Shown here in pieces: positions 42,483 to 51,412 of a DNA stretch of 64,000 bases. The first letter of the stretch is position 1. Each line of letters opens with the position of its first letter. The stretch comes from JARFQW01 sp963842955 (lineage in GTDB: Bacteria; Pseudomonadota; Gammaproteobacteria; Steroidobacterales; XN24): assembly GCA_963842955.1 (NCBI GenBank), contig CAWJIJ010000007.1:186001-250000 (forward strand), given 5' to 3'. The translations under genes were made by a program, and so were the position numbers. The notes beneath the pieces were generated by a model, which saw only the letters and a program-made list of their open reading frames with translations, was not told where the DNA came from and made no database searches.

Positions 42483-43841
42483 TTGGCCGGTAACCCGGGG
42501 CCCAGGCGCAGCCTGGAAGGCAAGGTCACGCTCCTGGTCGGCGTGCTGGTTGCCCTTGCCGTGGCCGCAGGAGCGATTGCCGGATCCCGGACCGGGAGCA
42601 CTGGCCTGGGCCTGCTGTTCGGCCTGGCCCTGGCCTTGCCGCTGGCAGTTGTCGTCACGCGGAGATTCATGACGCCCATCAATCGAGTCCTCCAGGCTCT
42701 CGCGGACGGCACCGGCAGCCTGACCGACAGCGACTTTTCCATCAGCCTGGCCGAAACCCGGAACGACGAACTCGGCGCGCTGGTGAAGGCGTACAACGCT
42801 ATAGGTCAGGTGCTCCGGGACGAACGCCACGACCTGTTCCAGCGGGAGCTGTTGCTGGATACGGTGATCCAGGCGACGCCGCTGGCGCTCGTCCTTGCAG
42901 GTCCGACGGGTGCCGTCATTTATTCGAATGCCGCGGGGAGACAGCTGTTCCTGGGAGGACGGAAGCTCGAGGGTCTTGCCTTCGAACGCATTCTGGAGAA
43001 TGCGCCGGAGCCGCTCCGGGAGGCCGTGCGCACCGGCGGCGACGGGTTGTTCACCATCGAAGGGGAAAACGGCCCGGAGACCTTCCACCTGTCCCAGAAG
43101 GGATTCATGCTCAATGCTCGCACCCATCGACTTTTTCTGTTCAAACACCTGACCCGCGAGCTGAGCCGCAGGGAGGTCGCGACCTGGAAGAACGTGATCC
43201 GTGTCATCGGCCACGAGCTCAACAATTCCCTGGCGCCGGTGTCGTCCCTCGCACATTCGGGCGGGCGGCTTGCCGAAGCACCCGAAGCACCTGACAAGGA
43301 AAAGCTAAAGACTATTTTCGCCACGATCGAGGACCGGACCCGGCACCTGAAGGACTTCATCGAGGGCTATGCACGGTTCGCGCGACTGCCCCGACCGGAA
43401 CCCCGGGCAGTGGACTGGGATGGCTTCGTCGCCGGCTTGTCCGGGCTGGCCCGATTTCGTGTCGACGGCGATCTGCCCGTCAAGCCGGGCTGGTTCGATC
43501 CGGCCCAGCTCGAGCAGGTGCTCATCAACCTGGTCAAGAACGCCCATGAATCCGGGTCGTCACCGGAGGCGGTGAGCCTGACGGTCAGCGACGCCGATTC
43601 GGGCCAGCGCATTGTCATCGGCGATCGCGGCTCGGGGATGTCGGAAACTGTGCTCGCCAGCGCCCTGCTGCCGTTCTATTCCACCAAGCGCACCGGCACC
43701 GGGCTAGGCCTGCCCCTGTGCCGGGAGGTGGTCGAGGCCCACGGCGGGCGCCTGTCGCTGAATAATCGCGAGACTGGCGGCCTCGAAGTCATTCTCTGGT
43801 TGCCCCCGTCCCCCGCGCCGGGCGACAGGTCGATGGGTTAG
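42483..43841 (+). CDS. NtrY/AtoS-like histidine kinase with minimal periplasmic loop
   Basis: 452 residues from a TTG at 42483, 5 bases after the regulator stop. Two membrane helices (about 14-33 and 42-60) are separated by roughly 8 residues, so there is almost no external sensor. Then HAMP-like segment, PAS domain (about 120-220), H-box VIGHELNNSLAPV (H244), N-box LINLVKNAHES, G1 IGDRGSGM and G2 GTGLGLPL. It would phosphorylate the NtrC-type regulator. The tiny loop resembles intramembrane-sensing kinases that read an ABC transporter's state. Confidence 0.92.
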   Translation: MAGNPGPRRSLEGKVTLLVGVLVALAVAAGAIAGSRTGSTGLGLLFGLALALPLAVVVTRRFMTPINRVLQALADGTGSLTDSDFSISLAETRNDELGALVKAYNAIGQVLRDERHDLFQRELLLDTVIQATPLALVLAGPTGAVIYSNAAGRQLFLGGRKLEGLAFERILENAPEPLREAVRTGGDGLFTIEGENGPETFHLSQKGFMLNARTHRLFLFKHLTRELSRREVATWKNVIRVIGHELNNSLAPVSSLAHSGGRLAEAPEAPDKEKLKTIFATIEDRTRHLKDFIEGYARFARLPRPEPRAVDWDGFVAGLSGLARFRVDGDLPVKPGWFDPAQLEQVLINLVKNAHESGSSPEAVSLTVSDADSGQRIVIGDRGSGMSETVLASALLPFYSTKRTGTGLGLPLCREVVEAHGGRLSLNNRETGGLEVILWLPPSPAPGDRSMG

Positions 43842-43880
43842 ACTTCCCCCGAGCCGGCACAGCCGGCAGGGAGAGCATGC

Positions 43881-45542
43881 TTGGCAGGGTTCGCTTCGGA
43901 GCTACGGCGCAGAAAGGTCGTCAGGGTGGCGGTGGCCTATGCGCTGGTCGCATGGGTGCTGATCCAGGTGGCCGAGACCACGTTCGAGCCGCTGCGGCTG
44001 CCTGAGTGGTCGGTAACGCTCGTGGTCATGCTGGCCATTCTCGGTTTCCCTCTCGCGCTGGTGCTCGCCTGGATATTCGAGGTGACTCCCAAGGGCGTGC
44101 GCGTGGATCCGGGTCCCGGCTCCGGGGAAGACACGCCGTGGCACGCAATCGCCCCGGCGCAGCCCGGGCTTGCCGATGGGCAGGCGTCGCCCGACGCCGG
44201 TGTTGCCGCCGACTCACACATGCCGGCCTCGCCGTCCGTCGCCGTGCTGTCGTTCGCTGACCTCAGTCCGGACCAGGATCAGGATTATTTCTGCCGCGGG
44301 CTGGCGGAGGAGATTTCCGGCGCGCTGGCGAGAATTCCCGGGCTGCGTGTCGCATCCCGGGTTTCCGCCGGCCAGTTCCGGCACGGCGGCGCGGACGTGG
44401 CGGAGATCGGCAGGCGTCTGAATGTGTCGACGGTGGTCGAGGGCAGTGTCCGCAAGGCCGGCGATCGGCTCAGGGTGACCGCGCAGCTGGTCAACGGCAG
44501 CGACGGATTCCAGATTTGGGGGGACCGCTACGATGCCGAGCTGTCCGACGTCTTTGCCGTCCAGGACCGCATTGCGGAAAGCATCGCCGCGGCTTTTCAG
44601 CTCGGCAGCAGTCCCGACAGCCAGGCACAGGCCCGCATGCAGGGCACCCGCGACGTAGAGGCCTACGACTACTACCTCAAGGGTATGAGCTACCTGGACC
44701 GCATCACCGGCCACAACATGGGCTTTGCCCGGGACATGTTTCGGAAGGCTGTGGCGAGGGATCCGGGCTTTACCCGCGCCTGGGCGGGTCTGGCGATCGC
44801 CGGCTTCATGTTCTACCAGTGGCTGGACGACACCGACGAGGTTTTTCGGGAAATCGACGAGGCCAGCCGGAAGGCCCTCGATCTCTGCGCGGAATCCGGC
44901 CTCGCGCACCTGGCGCGAGGCCTGTCCCTTACCTTGGGGAAGCGCCTGGACGAGGCCGCGGTTCATCTCGAGCGCGCCACCGAGCTGGAGCCCGGGTTGT
45001 TCGAGGCCTGGTACTACTCCGGGCGTGTGGCCATGCAGCAGGGGCGAACCGAAGAGTCGATCCGGCTGATGGAGCGCGCCGCATCGGTCCGGCCCACGGA
45101 CTACCAGTCGGCCATGTTGCTGCCGCAGCTCTACACCGAGCTGGGCAACGCCGAGGCGGTTACGGCATGGTCGCGGATCGGCCTGGAGCGAGCGCAGCGA
45201 CAGCTGGAACTGCACCCGGACGATCATCGGGCCCTGTACCTGTCCGCCGGGGCCTTGCTGGCACTCGGCGACGAGGCAGCTGCCCGCCAGGCGATTGACA
45301 AGGCCATGGCGCTGGACAGCGGCGACCCGGGCATGCTCTACAACGGTGCGTGCTTCTTCGCCCGGGCTGGCGAACTCGAGCGGGCGCTGGACTGCCTGGA
45401 GCGCAGCCCGGCGAGCCGGCTCCCGGCGCGCGAGTGGATGGAAAACGACAGCGACCTCGAAAATCTGCGCGATCATCCTCGATTTCTCGCCCTGCTGAGT
45501 ACCTCGGACCAGTCCCGTAAAGGCGAGGATCAGCCGGCCTGA
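43881..45542 (+). CDS. Membrane TolB-like/TPR protein (copy 2 of 3)
   Basis: 553 residues from a TTG (43881) with GGGAGAG upstream. N-terminal ELRRRKVVRVAVAYALVAW opens a two-helix membrane hairpin (about 12-63), followed by a Pro/Gly/Asp linker, a TolB-N/FlgO-like domain (about 112-230: VAVLSFADLSPDQDQDYFCRG, VVEGSVRKAG) and TPRs to the end. It begins 39 bp after the kinase gene, so it could be read through from the sigma-54 locus, but nothing else ties it to that system. Relatives at 14,694 and 47,472. Confidence 0.75.
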   Translation: MAGFASELRRRKVVRVAVAYALVAWVLIQVAETTFEPLRLPEWSVTLVVMLAILGFPLALVLAWIFEVTPKGVRVDPGPGSGEDTPWHAIAPAQPGLADGQASPDAGVAADSHMPASPSVAVLSFADLSPDQDQDYFCRGLAEEISGALARIPGLRVASRVSAGQFRHGGADVAEIGRRLNVSTVVEGSVRKAGDRLRVTAQLVNGSDGFQIWGDRYDAELSDVFAVQDRIAESIAAAFQLGSSPDSQAQARMQGTRDVEAYDYYLKGMSYLDRITGHNMGFARDMFRKAVARDPGFTRAWAGLAIAGFMFYQWLDDTDEVFREIDEASRKALDLCAESGLAHLARGLSLTLGKRLDEAAVHLERATELEPGLFEAWYYSGRVAMQQGRTEESIRLMERAASVRPTDYQSAMLLPQLYTELGNAEAVTAWSRIGLERAQRQLELHPDDHRALYLSAGALLALGDEAAARQAIDKAMALDSGDPGMLYNGACFFARAGELERALDCLERSPASRLPAREWMENDSDLENLRDHPRFLALLSTSDQSRKGEDQPA

Positions 45543-45580
45543 ATCGCCCCTTCTTATCCTTCAGCCTACGGAGCCTCCTG

Positions 45581-47380
45581 ATGGCGGATCTGCTCAATGC
45601 ACGGGACCTGGAGTTCCTGCTTTACGAAGTCCTGGACGTCGAGACGCTCTGCGCTGCGTCAAAATACGCCGGTCACGACCGGACCACCTTTGACGCCGCG
45701 CTCGACGCGGCGGCGCGCCTGGCCCGGGAACAGTTCGCGCCCCATGCGGCGGCGGCCGATCACCAGGAGCCCTCGTTCGACGGTGAGCGGGTCACGATCA
45801 TCCCCGAGGTGAAGGCTGCCCTGGACGCGTTCGCGGCGGCCGGGTTTCTCGCCGCCCCGTTCGACGAGGACCAGGGCGGGTTCGACATGCCCTGGGTGAT
45901 CTACCAGGCCTGCCAGGCCTGGTTCTCGGCGGCCAATGTCGGCACCCATGCCTACGCCTTTCTGACCGTGGGCGCGGCCAATCTGCTCAGCGTGTTCGGA
46001 AGCGAGGAGCAGAAACGCCGCTACGTGGGGCCTATGCTGGCAGGCCGTTATTTCGGAACCATGTGTCTCTCCGAGCCCCAGGCGGGTTCGTCGCTATCGG
46101 ACATTCGCTGCCGCGCGGAGCCCACCGGTGACGGCGACTACCGGATTACCGGGACGAAAATGTGGATCTCCGGTGGCGAGCACGATTTGTCCGAGAGCAT
46201 CGTTCACCTCGTCCTCGCCCGTCTTCCGGGCAGCCCGCCCGGGGTCAGAGGGATTTCGCTGTTCGTGGTGCCCAGGCATCGGCTCGGCGCCGGCGGCGAG
46301 CCCGGCGATCGCAACGGCATCGCCCTGGCAGGGACTGAACCACAAGATGGGCTACCGGGGCACGGTGAATACGGTGCTCAACTTCGGAGAGAGTGGCGAG
46401 TGCCTCGGTGAACTGGTTGGCGAGCCCCACCAGGGTCTGCGCTATATGTTTCACATGATGAACGAGGCGCGGGTTGGCGTGGGAGCCGGTGCGACGACAC
46501 TGGGCTACGCTGCCTATCTGCATGCCCTGGAGTACGCCCGCGAACGTCCCCAGGGTCGTTTGCCAGGAAACAAGGACCCCGAGTCTCCGCCGGTGAGGCT
46601 TATCGAGCACGCGGACATCCGCCGGCTGCTCCTGACACAGAAGTGTTTCGTGGAAGGGGCGATGGCCCTCGTGCTCTACTGTGCCCGGCTCGTGGACGAA
46701 CGCAAGATCGCCGCGACCGAAGCAGAGCACGCCGAGCTCACGCTCCTGCTGGAGATCCTTACGCCGATCGCCAAGTCGTGGCCGTCGGAGTTCTGCCTGG
46801 AAGCCAACAAGCACGCGATCCAGGTTCTCGGCGGATACGGGTACACCCGTGACTACCCCGTGGAGCGCCTGTACCGGGACAACCGGCTCAATGCCATCCA
46901 CGAGGGGACCCACGGCATCCAGGCCCTTGACCTGCTGGGCCGCAAGGCGTTCATGGAAAACGGCGCGGCCCTTCAGGTGCTCCTTGGCCGTGTCAGCGCG
47001 ACGCTCGATCGGGCCGGCGGCCATCCCGAGCTGACCGTCGAAGTTGCGGCGCTTCGAGAGGCCGTGGATGCGGTTGGCCGCGCGACCCAGGCCGTTGGCG
47101 GGGCCCTGCAAAAAGGCGATGTGCTGCGCGGGCCTGGCCAACGCGTCGGTCTATCTGGACATGCTGGGCCACGTGGTCATTGGCTGGCTCTGGCTTGAAC
47201 AGGCCAGCATCGCCCTGGCGGCCGGAGAAGTGACCGGGCCGGACGCCGATTTTTACGCCGGCAAGCTCGTCTGCCTGCCGCTTTTTCTTCCGCTACGAGT
47301 TGCCGAGGGTCCAGGCCCAGTCGGCGCTGGTTGCGAGTCTGGACGACACGGCGCTCGGGATGCGCGGCGCCTGTTTCTGA
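45581..47380 (+). pseudogene. Acyl-CoA dehydrogenase (long, FadE-like C-terminal-domain type) broken by three +1 shifts
   Basis: Joined reading gives about 598 residues. Family features: SEPQAGSSLSDIRC and TGTKMWISGG (FAD/substrate region), HKMGYRGTVNT, GGYGYTRDYPVERLYRD, and the catalytic glutamate in AIHEGTHGIQALDLLGRK. A C-terminal domain ends RYELPRVQAQSALVASLDD. Each break is one extra base in a run: GGG 46,331-46,333, GGG 47,130-47,132, TTTTT 47,282-47,286. Removing all three yields an uninterrupted, normal protein, so the gene is probably intact in the organism. It would oxidise an acyl-CoA in beta-oxidation. ATG 45581. Confidence 0.85.
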
Positions 47381-47471
47381 TCGTCCTGGACAGGCGATAG
47401 AGCCGGTCCGACGAGCCGGAGTCGGCGACGTCGCATGCTAGACTCGCGCCGTCCGAATCCAGGGGAGTGGA

Positions 47472-49739
47472 TTGAAGAACCTGTTCGCCGAGCTGCGCCG
47501 CCGGAACGTAGTCCGCGTGGCGGCGTTCTATGTCGTGGCGTCCTGGCTGATCTTGCAGGTCGCCGACGTCCTGTTTGGTTTGCTCAGCGTTCCGGACTGG
47601 AGCCTTCGATTTGTCCTCGGGCTGCTCATTCTCGGTTTCCCTGTCGCACTGATTTTCTCCTGGGTCTACGAGATCACCCCGGACGGGCTCAAGCGGGAGC
47701 GCGATCTAGAACCCGCTGACACGGCCAGCCGCGCGTCCGGCAAGAAGCTGGACGCCGTCACGATCGCCTTGCTTGTGCTCACGATCGGGCTCCTTGCCTG
47801 GGATCGTGTCACGCGGGAGCCGGGCGCCGGAGGCGCGATGACCGCGGACCCGGGCGCGGCTGCCGACCCCACTGCCGTCACACCCGGGTCTCCGGGAACG
47901 GGTGCGGACTTGTCTATCGCCGTGCTGCCGTTCGCGAACATGTCGGACGATGCATCCAACGAGTATTTCTCAGACGGCCTTTCCGAGGAACTGCTCAACC
48001 TGTTGGCCCAGGTGCCGGATTTCCGCGTGCCCGGGCGGACCTCGTCCTTCGCTTTCAAGGGTAAGAACGAGGATCTCCGGTCCATTGGCCAGAAGCTCAA
48101 TGTCGCGCATATTCTCGAGGGCAGCGTCCGCCGCCAGGGGGACCGGATTCGGGTAACAGCCCAGCTGGTCGGTGCCGAAGACGGCTATCACCTGTGGTCG
48201 GAAACCTACGACGATCAGCTCGAAGACGTGTTCGCCATCCAGGACGCCATCGCCCGCTCGGTGGTGGAGGAACTCAAGACGACGCTGCTCCCCGCGGAAC
48301 GGGAGGCGATTGCCTCGTCGTCCACCCGGGACGTGGAGGCTTATCGGCACTATCTGAAAGGGCGCGCCCATGTCCGGACCCGGACACCGGTGTCGCTGGA
48401 CCAGGCACTGGCCGAGTTTCAGCAGGCCACGCTGATCGATCCTGACTTCGCTCCGCCGTATGCCGGCATGGCGACGGCCTACGCCCTCATGGAAAACTAC
48501 GGCTACCGCAGTCTTGGCGAGACCGGCCCGGTGGCCGAACGGGCCATCGAACGGGCCCTGGCACTTGACCCGACGGATAGTGACGCGTGGGCTGCAAAGG
48601 GACTGTATCTCACTCAGCGGGAGCAATTCCAGCCCGGCAGCGGCAGCAAGTCGGCTGCTGTGGAAGCGTTTCGAAAGGCCTTGGAGTTCAACCCCAACAA
48701 CGCGCATGCCTACCTGTGGATGTCGACGACGCTGTTGCCCGACGAAAAGGCCAGCCAGGAAGCGGAGGACAAGGCTTACGAACTCGATCCCTTGTCGCCG
48801 ATCATCGTGCACCGGCAGGCGGTCACCGCGCTGGGCCTCGGGCAGATCAATGAGGCCCGGTCCCTCGTTGATGAACTCAAGACGGAAGCGCCCGAGTGGT
48901 TCCTGACCTACATGCGGGAAGCGGATCTGGCTGCCCTGGAAGGGGATGCCGGCCAACGTGCTTTGGCACTGGAGAAGGCCCTGTCGCTGAATCCCTACTA
49001 CTGGAATTCGATTCTCAATCTCGCGAACCTGTATTTCGACTGGGGCAAGACCGACGAGGCGTTGGCACTGCTGGACGACGCGCCGAGCCCGCCCTTTCAG
49101 GCCGACGCGATTCGCGGCGTGGCCTGGCTGCGTGCCGAGGTCGAGGTCGCGCGCGGCGATCCGAAGGCCGCGCTCGCGGGTTACCTGGAGATGACCGCAG
49201 AGTTGCCTCCTGGTCCGAACCGGGTCGCCGAGGCCGCGATGCTGGAGATTGCTTCCGGCGATCCCGCCGCCGCCGAACGGCGCATACGTGAGTCGCCGGG
49301 CCTGGAGAACCTAACTGCAGATGACTTGACCGACAAGACGGGGTTCCCGATCTACGCCCTGTCCGTTGCCATGCATTATCAGGGCCGGGATAAGGAGGCC
49401 GCGCCGCTCGTGGCCCGCATGCAACAGCTGATCGCCGAGCAGGATGCCGCGAGCGAGGCCGTTGCCCGTCTCTCCATGATTCGCTCCTGGCTGTTTGCCC
49501 TGGAGGGCAGAGAGGCCGAGGCGGCGGAGTATTTCCGCCGCGCGCTGGACCGGGGATACCGCGACAACCGGAGCGGGCTGGGGCTCGCTGCCCCGCAGCT
49601 TAGAGATCTGGAAGGGGCTGATGCCCTGTTCGACGCCATGGATGAGCGGATCAAGGAGGATTCGAGTTCGTACGAGACGCAGGCCGCGCAGGCAAGGGAC
49701 TTCAGCGGAGGCTCCCTGCAGATCGCGGGCTTCGCCTGA
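47472..49739 (+). CDS. Membrane TolB-like/TPR protein (copy 3 of 3)
   Basis: 755 residues from a TTG (47472) with GGGGAG 5 bases upstream. LFAELRRRNVVRVAAFYVV begins the same membrane hairpin as copy 2, a third helix lies near 95-112, and the TolB-N/FlgO-like domain (about 147-265: IAVLPFANMSDDASNEYFSDG, ILEGSVRRQG) leads into about ten TPRs. Copies 2 and 3 are closer to each other than to copy 1. No enzyme domain; scaffold or sensor at the inner membrane by inference. Confidence 0.78.
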   Translation: MKNLFAELRRRNVVRVAAFYVVASWLILQVADVLFGLLSVPDWSLRFVLGLLILGFPVALIFSWVYEITPDGLKRERDLEPADTASRASGKKLDAVTIALLVLTIGLLAWDRVTREPGAGGAMTADPGAAADPTAVTPGSPGTGADLSIAVLPFANMSDDASNEYFSDGLSEELLNLLAQVPDFRVPGRTSSFAFKGKNEDLRSIGQKLNVAHILEGSVRRQGDRIRVTAQLVGAEDGYHLWSETYDDQLEDVFAIQDAIARSVVEELKTTLLPAEREAIASSSTRDVEAYRHYLKGRAHVRTRTPVSLDQALAEFQQATLIDPDFAPPYAGMATAYALMENYGYRSLGETGPVAERAIERALALDPTDSDAWAAKGLYLTQREQFQPGSGSKSAAVEAFRKALEFNPNNAHAYLWMSTTLLPDEKASQEAEDKAYELDPLSPIIVHRQAVTALGLGQINEARSLVDELKTEAPEWFLTYMREADLAALEGDAGQRALALEKALSLNPYYWNSILNLANLYFDWGKTDEALALLDDAPSPPFQADAIRGVAWLRAEVEVARGDPKAALAGYLEMTAELPPGPNRVAEAAMLEIASGDPAAAERRIRESPGLENLTADDLTDKTGFPIYALSVAMHYQGRDKEAAPLVARMQQLIAEQDAASEAVARLSMIRSWLFALEGREAEAAEYFRRALDRGYRDNRSGLGLAAPQLRDLEGADALFDAMDERIKEDSSSYETQAAQARDFSGGSLQIAGFA

Positions 49740-49820
49740 CGTCCGGCCGGTTAGTCCTCTCCGGCAGCCACATCGATACCTTACCGGCGCGGGGCGAACC
49801 GCCACGGGGCGGGGCCGCAA

Positions 49821-50873
49821 TCAGGTGCCGTCGGCTGCCTTCGACAAACCCGGTCGATGCTCGGGCACCTGTTCCGTCTCGCTATCCGAGGCGACTGCTG
49901 CCAGCGGTCTGCGGTCTTCGTCCCTTGCTGCCCGTCCGGGGTCGAAACGATCGACGAAATACAGGGGCCTGCGCTTTACCTCGTTGAAGGTCCGGCCCAG
50001 GTACTCGCCGATCACGCCCAGCGCGATGAGTTGTATCCCGCCGAGAAACAGAATCACGACCATCAGGCTGGCGTAGCCCGGGACATCCCGGCCTACGATG
50101 AGCGTCCGGGCGATGATCACCAGGCCATAGACAAACGAGCCAACTGCGGTGGCGAGGCCGATGTAGCTGGCCAGCTTCAGCGGCGCGGCGGTGAACGACG
50201 TGATGCCCTCCAGCGCCAGGTTCCACAATTGCCAGTAGGACCATTTCGTTTCGCCTGCAGCTCTCGAGTCCCGGGCGTAGGGCACGGCCGTCTGCGGATA
50301 GCCCACCCACGTATACAGACCCTTCATGAACCGGTGCTGCTCTCGCAGCGATACCAGCGCCTCCACCGCCCGGCGGCTCAGGAGACGATAGTCGCCTGCC
50401 TGCGGCGGGATGCGTACCCGGCCTGTCCGTTGCATCAACCGGTAGAACCATCGGGCCGTGGTCCGTTTCGCCCAGCTGTCCGCCTGCCGGTCCGTACGCT
50501 GGGCATAGACTACATCGAACCCGTCCCGCCAGCGCTGAAGGAGATCCGGAATCAGCTCGGGTGGATCCTGGAGATCGGCGTCCATGACGATGACCGCGTC
50601 GGCCCGGGCATGGTCCAGGCCGGCGGTGATAGCCGCTTCCTTGCCGAAGTTGCGACTGAGTTCGAGGGATCCGGCACGGGGATCGTCGTCGCGGATGGCC
50701 GCAAGCACGGATCGGCTGCCGTCCGTGGAGCCATCGTCGACGAAGAGGATCGACGCGCTGATATCCAGGGTATCCAGCACGGCAACCAGTCGACTGTGAA
50801 ACGCCTGCAAAACGGCGGCCTCGTCGTATACGGGGACGACAATCGCAATCGACTCAGAACCGGCCTCAGTCAC
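49821..50873 (-). CDS. gtrB: Bactoprenol-linked glycosyltransferase family 2 (GtrB/DPM1-like)
   Basis: 350 residues from a GTG (50873) overlapping the gtrA stop by 8 bp. GT2 domain with VVPVYDEA, FVDDGSTDGS, SRNFGKEAAITAGLDHA, the metal-binding MDADLQDPPELI and QRWRDG, followed by two C-terminal membrane helices (about 230-252 and 265-288). It would load a sugar from a nucleotide donor onto undecaprenyl phosphate on the cytoplasmic face; the GtrA flippase next to it would turn the product outward. The terminal transferase of a gtr set is not in the window. Confidence 0.9.
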   Translation of the reverse strand: MTEAGSESIAIVVPVYDEAAVLQAFHSRLVAVLDTLDISASILFVDDGSTDGSRSVLAAIRDDDPRAGSLELSRNFGKEAAITAGLDHARADAVIVMDADLQDPPELIPDLLQRWRDGFDVVYAQRTDRQADSWAKRTTARWFYRLMQRTGRVRIPPQAGDYRLLSRRAVEALVSLREQHRFMKGLYTWVGYPQTAVPYARDSRAAGETKWSYWQLWNLALEGITSFTAAPLKLASYIGLATAVGSFVYGLVIIARTLIVGRDVPGYASLMVVILFLGGIQLIALGVIGEYLGRTFNEVKRRPLYFVDRFDPGRAARDEDRRPLAAVASDSETEQVPEHRPGLSKAADGT

Positions 50874-51309
50874 GTGTAGGGTCCCCGAATGTCCAGTGAC
50901 GGTTGGCCACGAAGTTCCAGAGGAGAACGACGCCCGTCGCCACGATCTGGGCGACAAGATAATGGATCCCGAGTGGCCCGGACAACAGCGCCATGATGGA
51001 CGCGTTGAGAATCAGGCCCGCGCCGGCCACCAGCAGGAACCGGGGCAGACCCCGCGCATGGGGCACGCCGCTTTTGAACGTGTAGCGGCGGTTACCGGCA
51101 TAAGCGACGAGGGCACCGGCGATGGAGCCCAGCACCGTTGCTGCCACCGGCCCGACGTTCATGGTCTCGACGAGACCGATGAGCAGGACATAGTGAATGG
51201 CCGTTGCCAGGGCGCCGACGGCGGCAAAGCGGACGAACTGCACGCCCGTTCCGCCGCGTGCGTTGCCCCCGGCAAGTGCTTGGCGAATGGCCGCCACGAG
51301 CGGAACCAC
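50866..51309 (-). CDS. gtrA: GtrA-family flippase-like membrane protein
   Basis: 147 residues, four membrane helices with the GtrA pattern: FVRFAAVGALATAIHYVLL, SIAGALVAYAGNRRYTFKSG, and a closing NFVANRHWTFGD. Proposed to flip undecaprenyl-phosphate-linked sugar made by GtrB. The start is uncertain: GTG 51309 and GTG 51297 are both possible and longer upstream readings are Arg/Gly-rich and unlikely. Its end overlaps gtrB. Divergent from the TonB-dependent receptor. Confidence 0.85.
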   Translation of the reverse strand: MVPLVAAIRQALAGGNARGGTGVQFVRFAAVGALATAIHYVLLIGLVETMNVGPVAATVLGSIAGALVAYAGNRRYTFKSGVPHARGLPRFLLVAGAGLILNASIMALLSGPLGIHYLVAQIVATGVVLLWNFVANRHWTFGDPTRD

Positions 51310-51412
51310 GCCCGGTCCGGGACGCGCCAGCGCCGGTTGTTCTGCGGATGATCGCCAGCGTCCATAGATGGCTATACTGCCCGCTTTGCGTCCGCGGTGC
51401 CCGCCCCGTCTG

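Noticed and set aside
45581..47380. Two or three separate acyl-CoA dehydrogenase genes
   Set aside because: The pieces are consecutive parts of one family protein in three frames, joined by single-base corrections in homopolymers.
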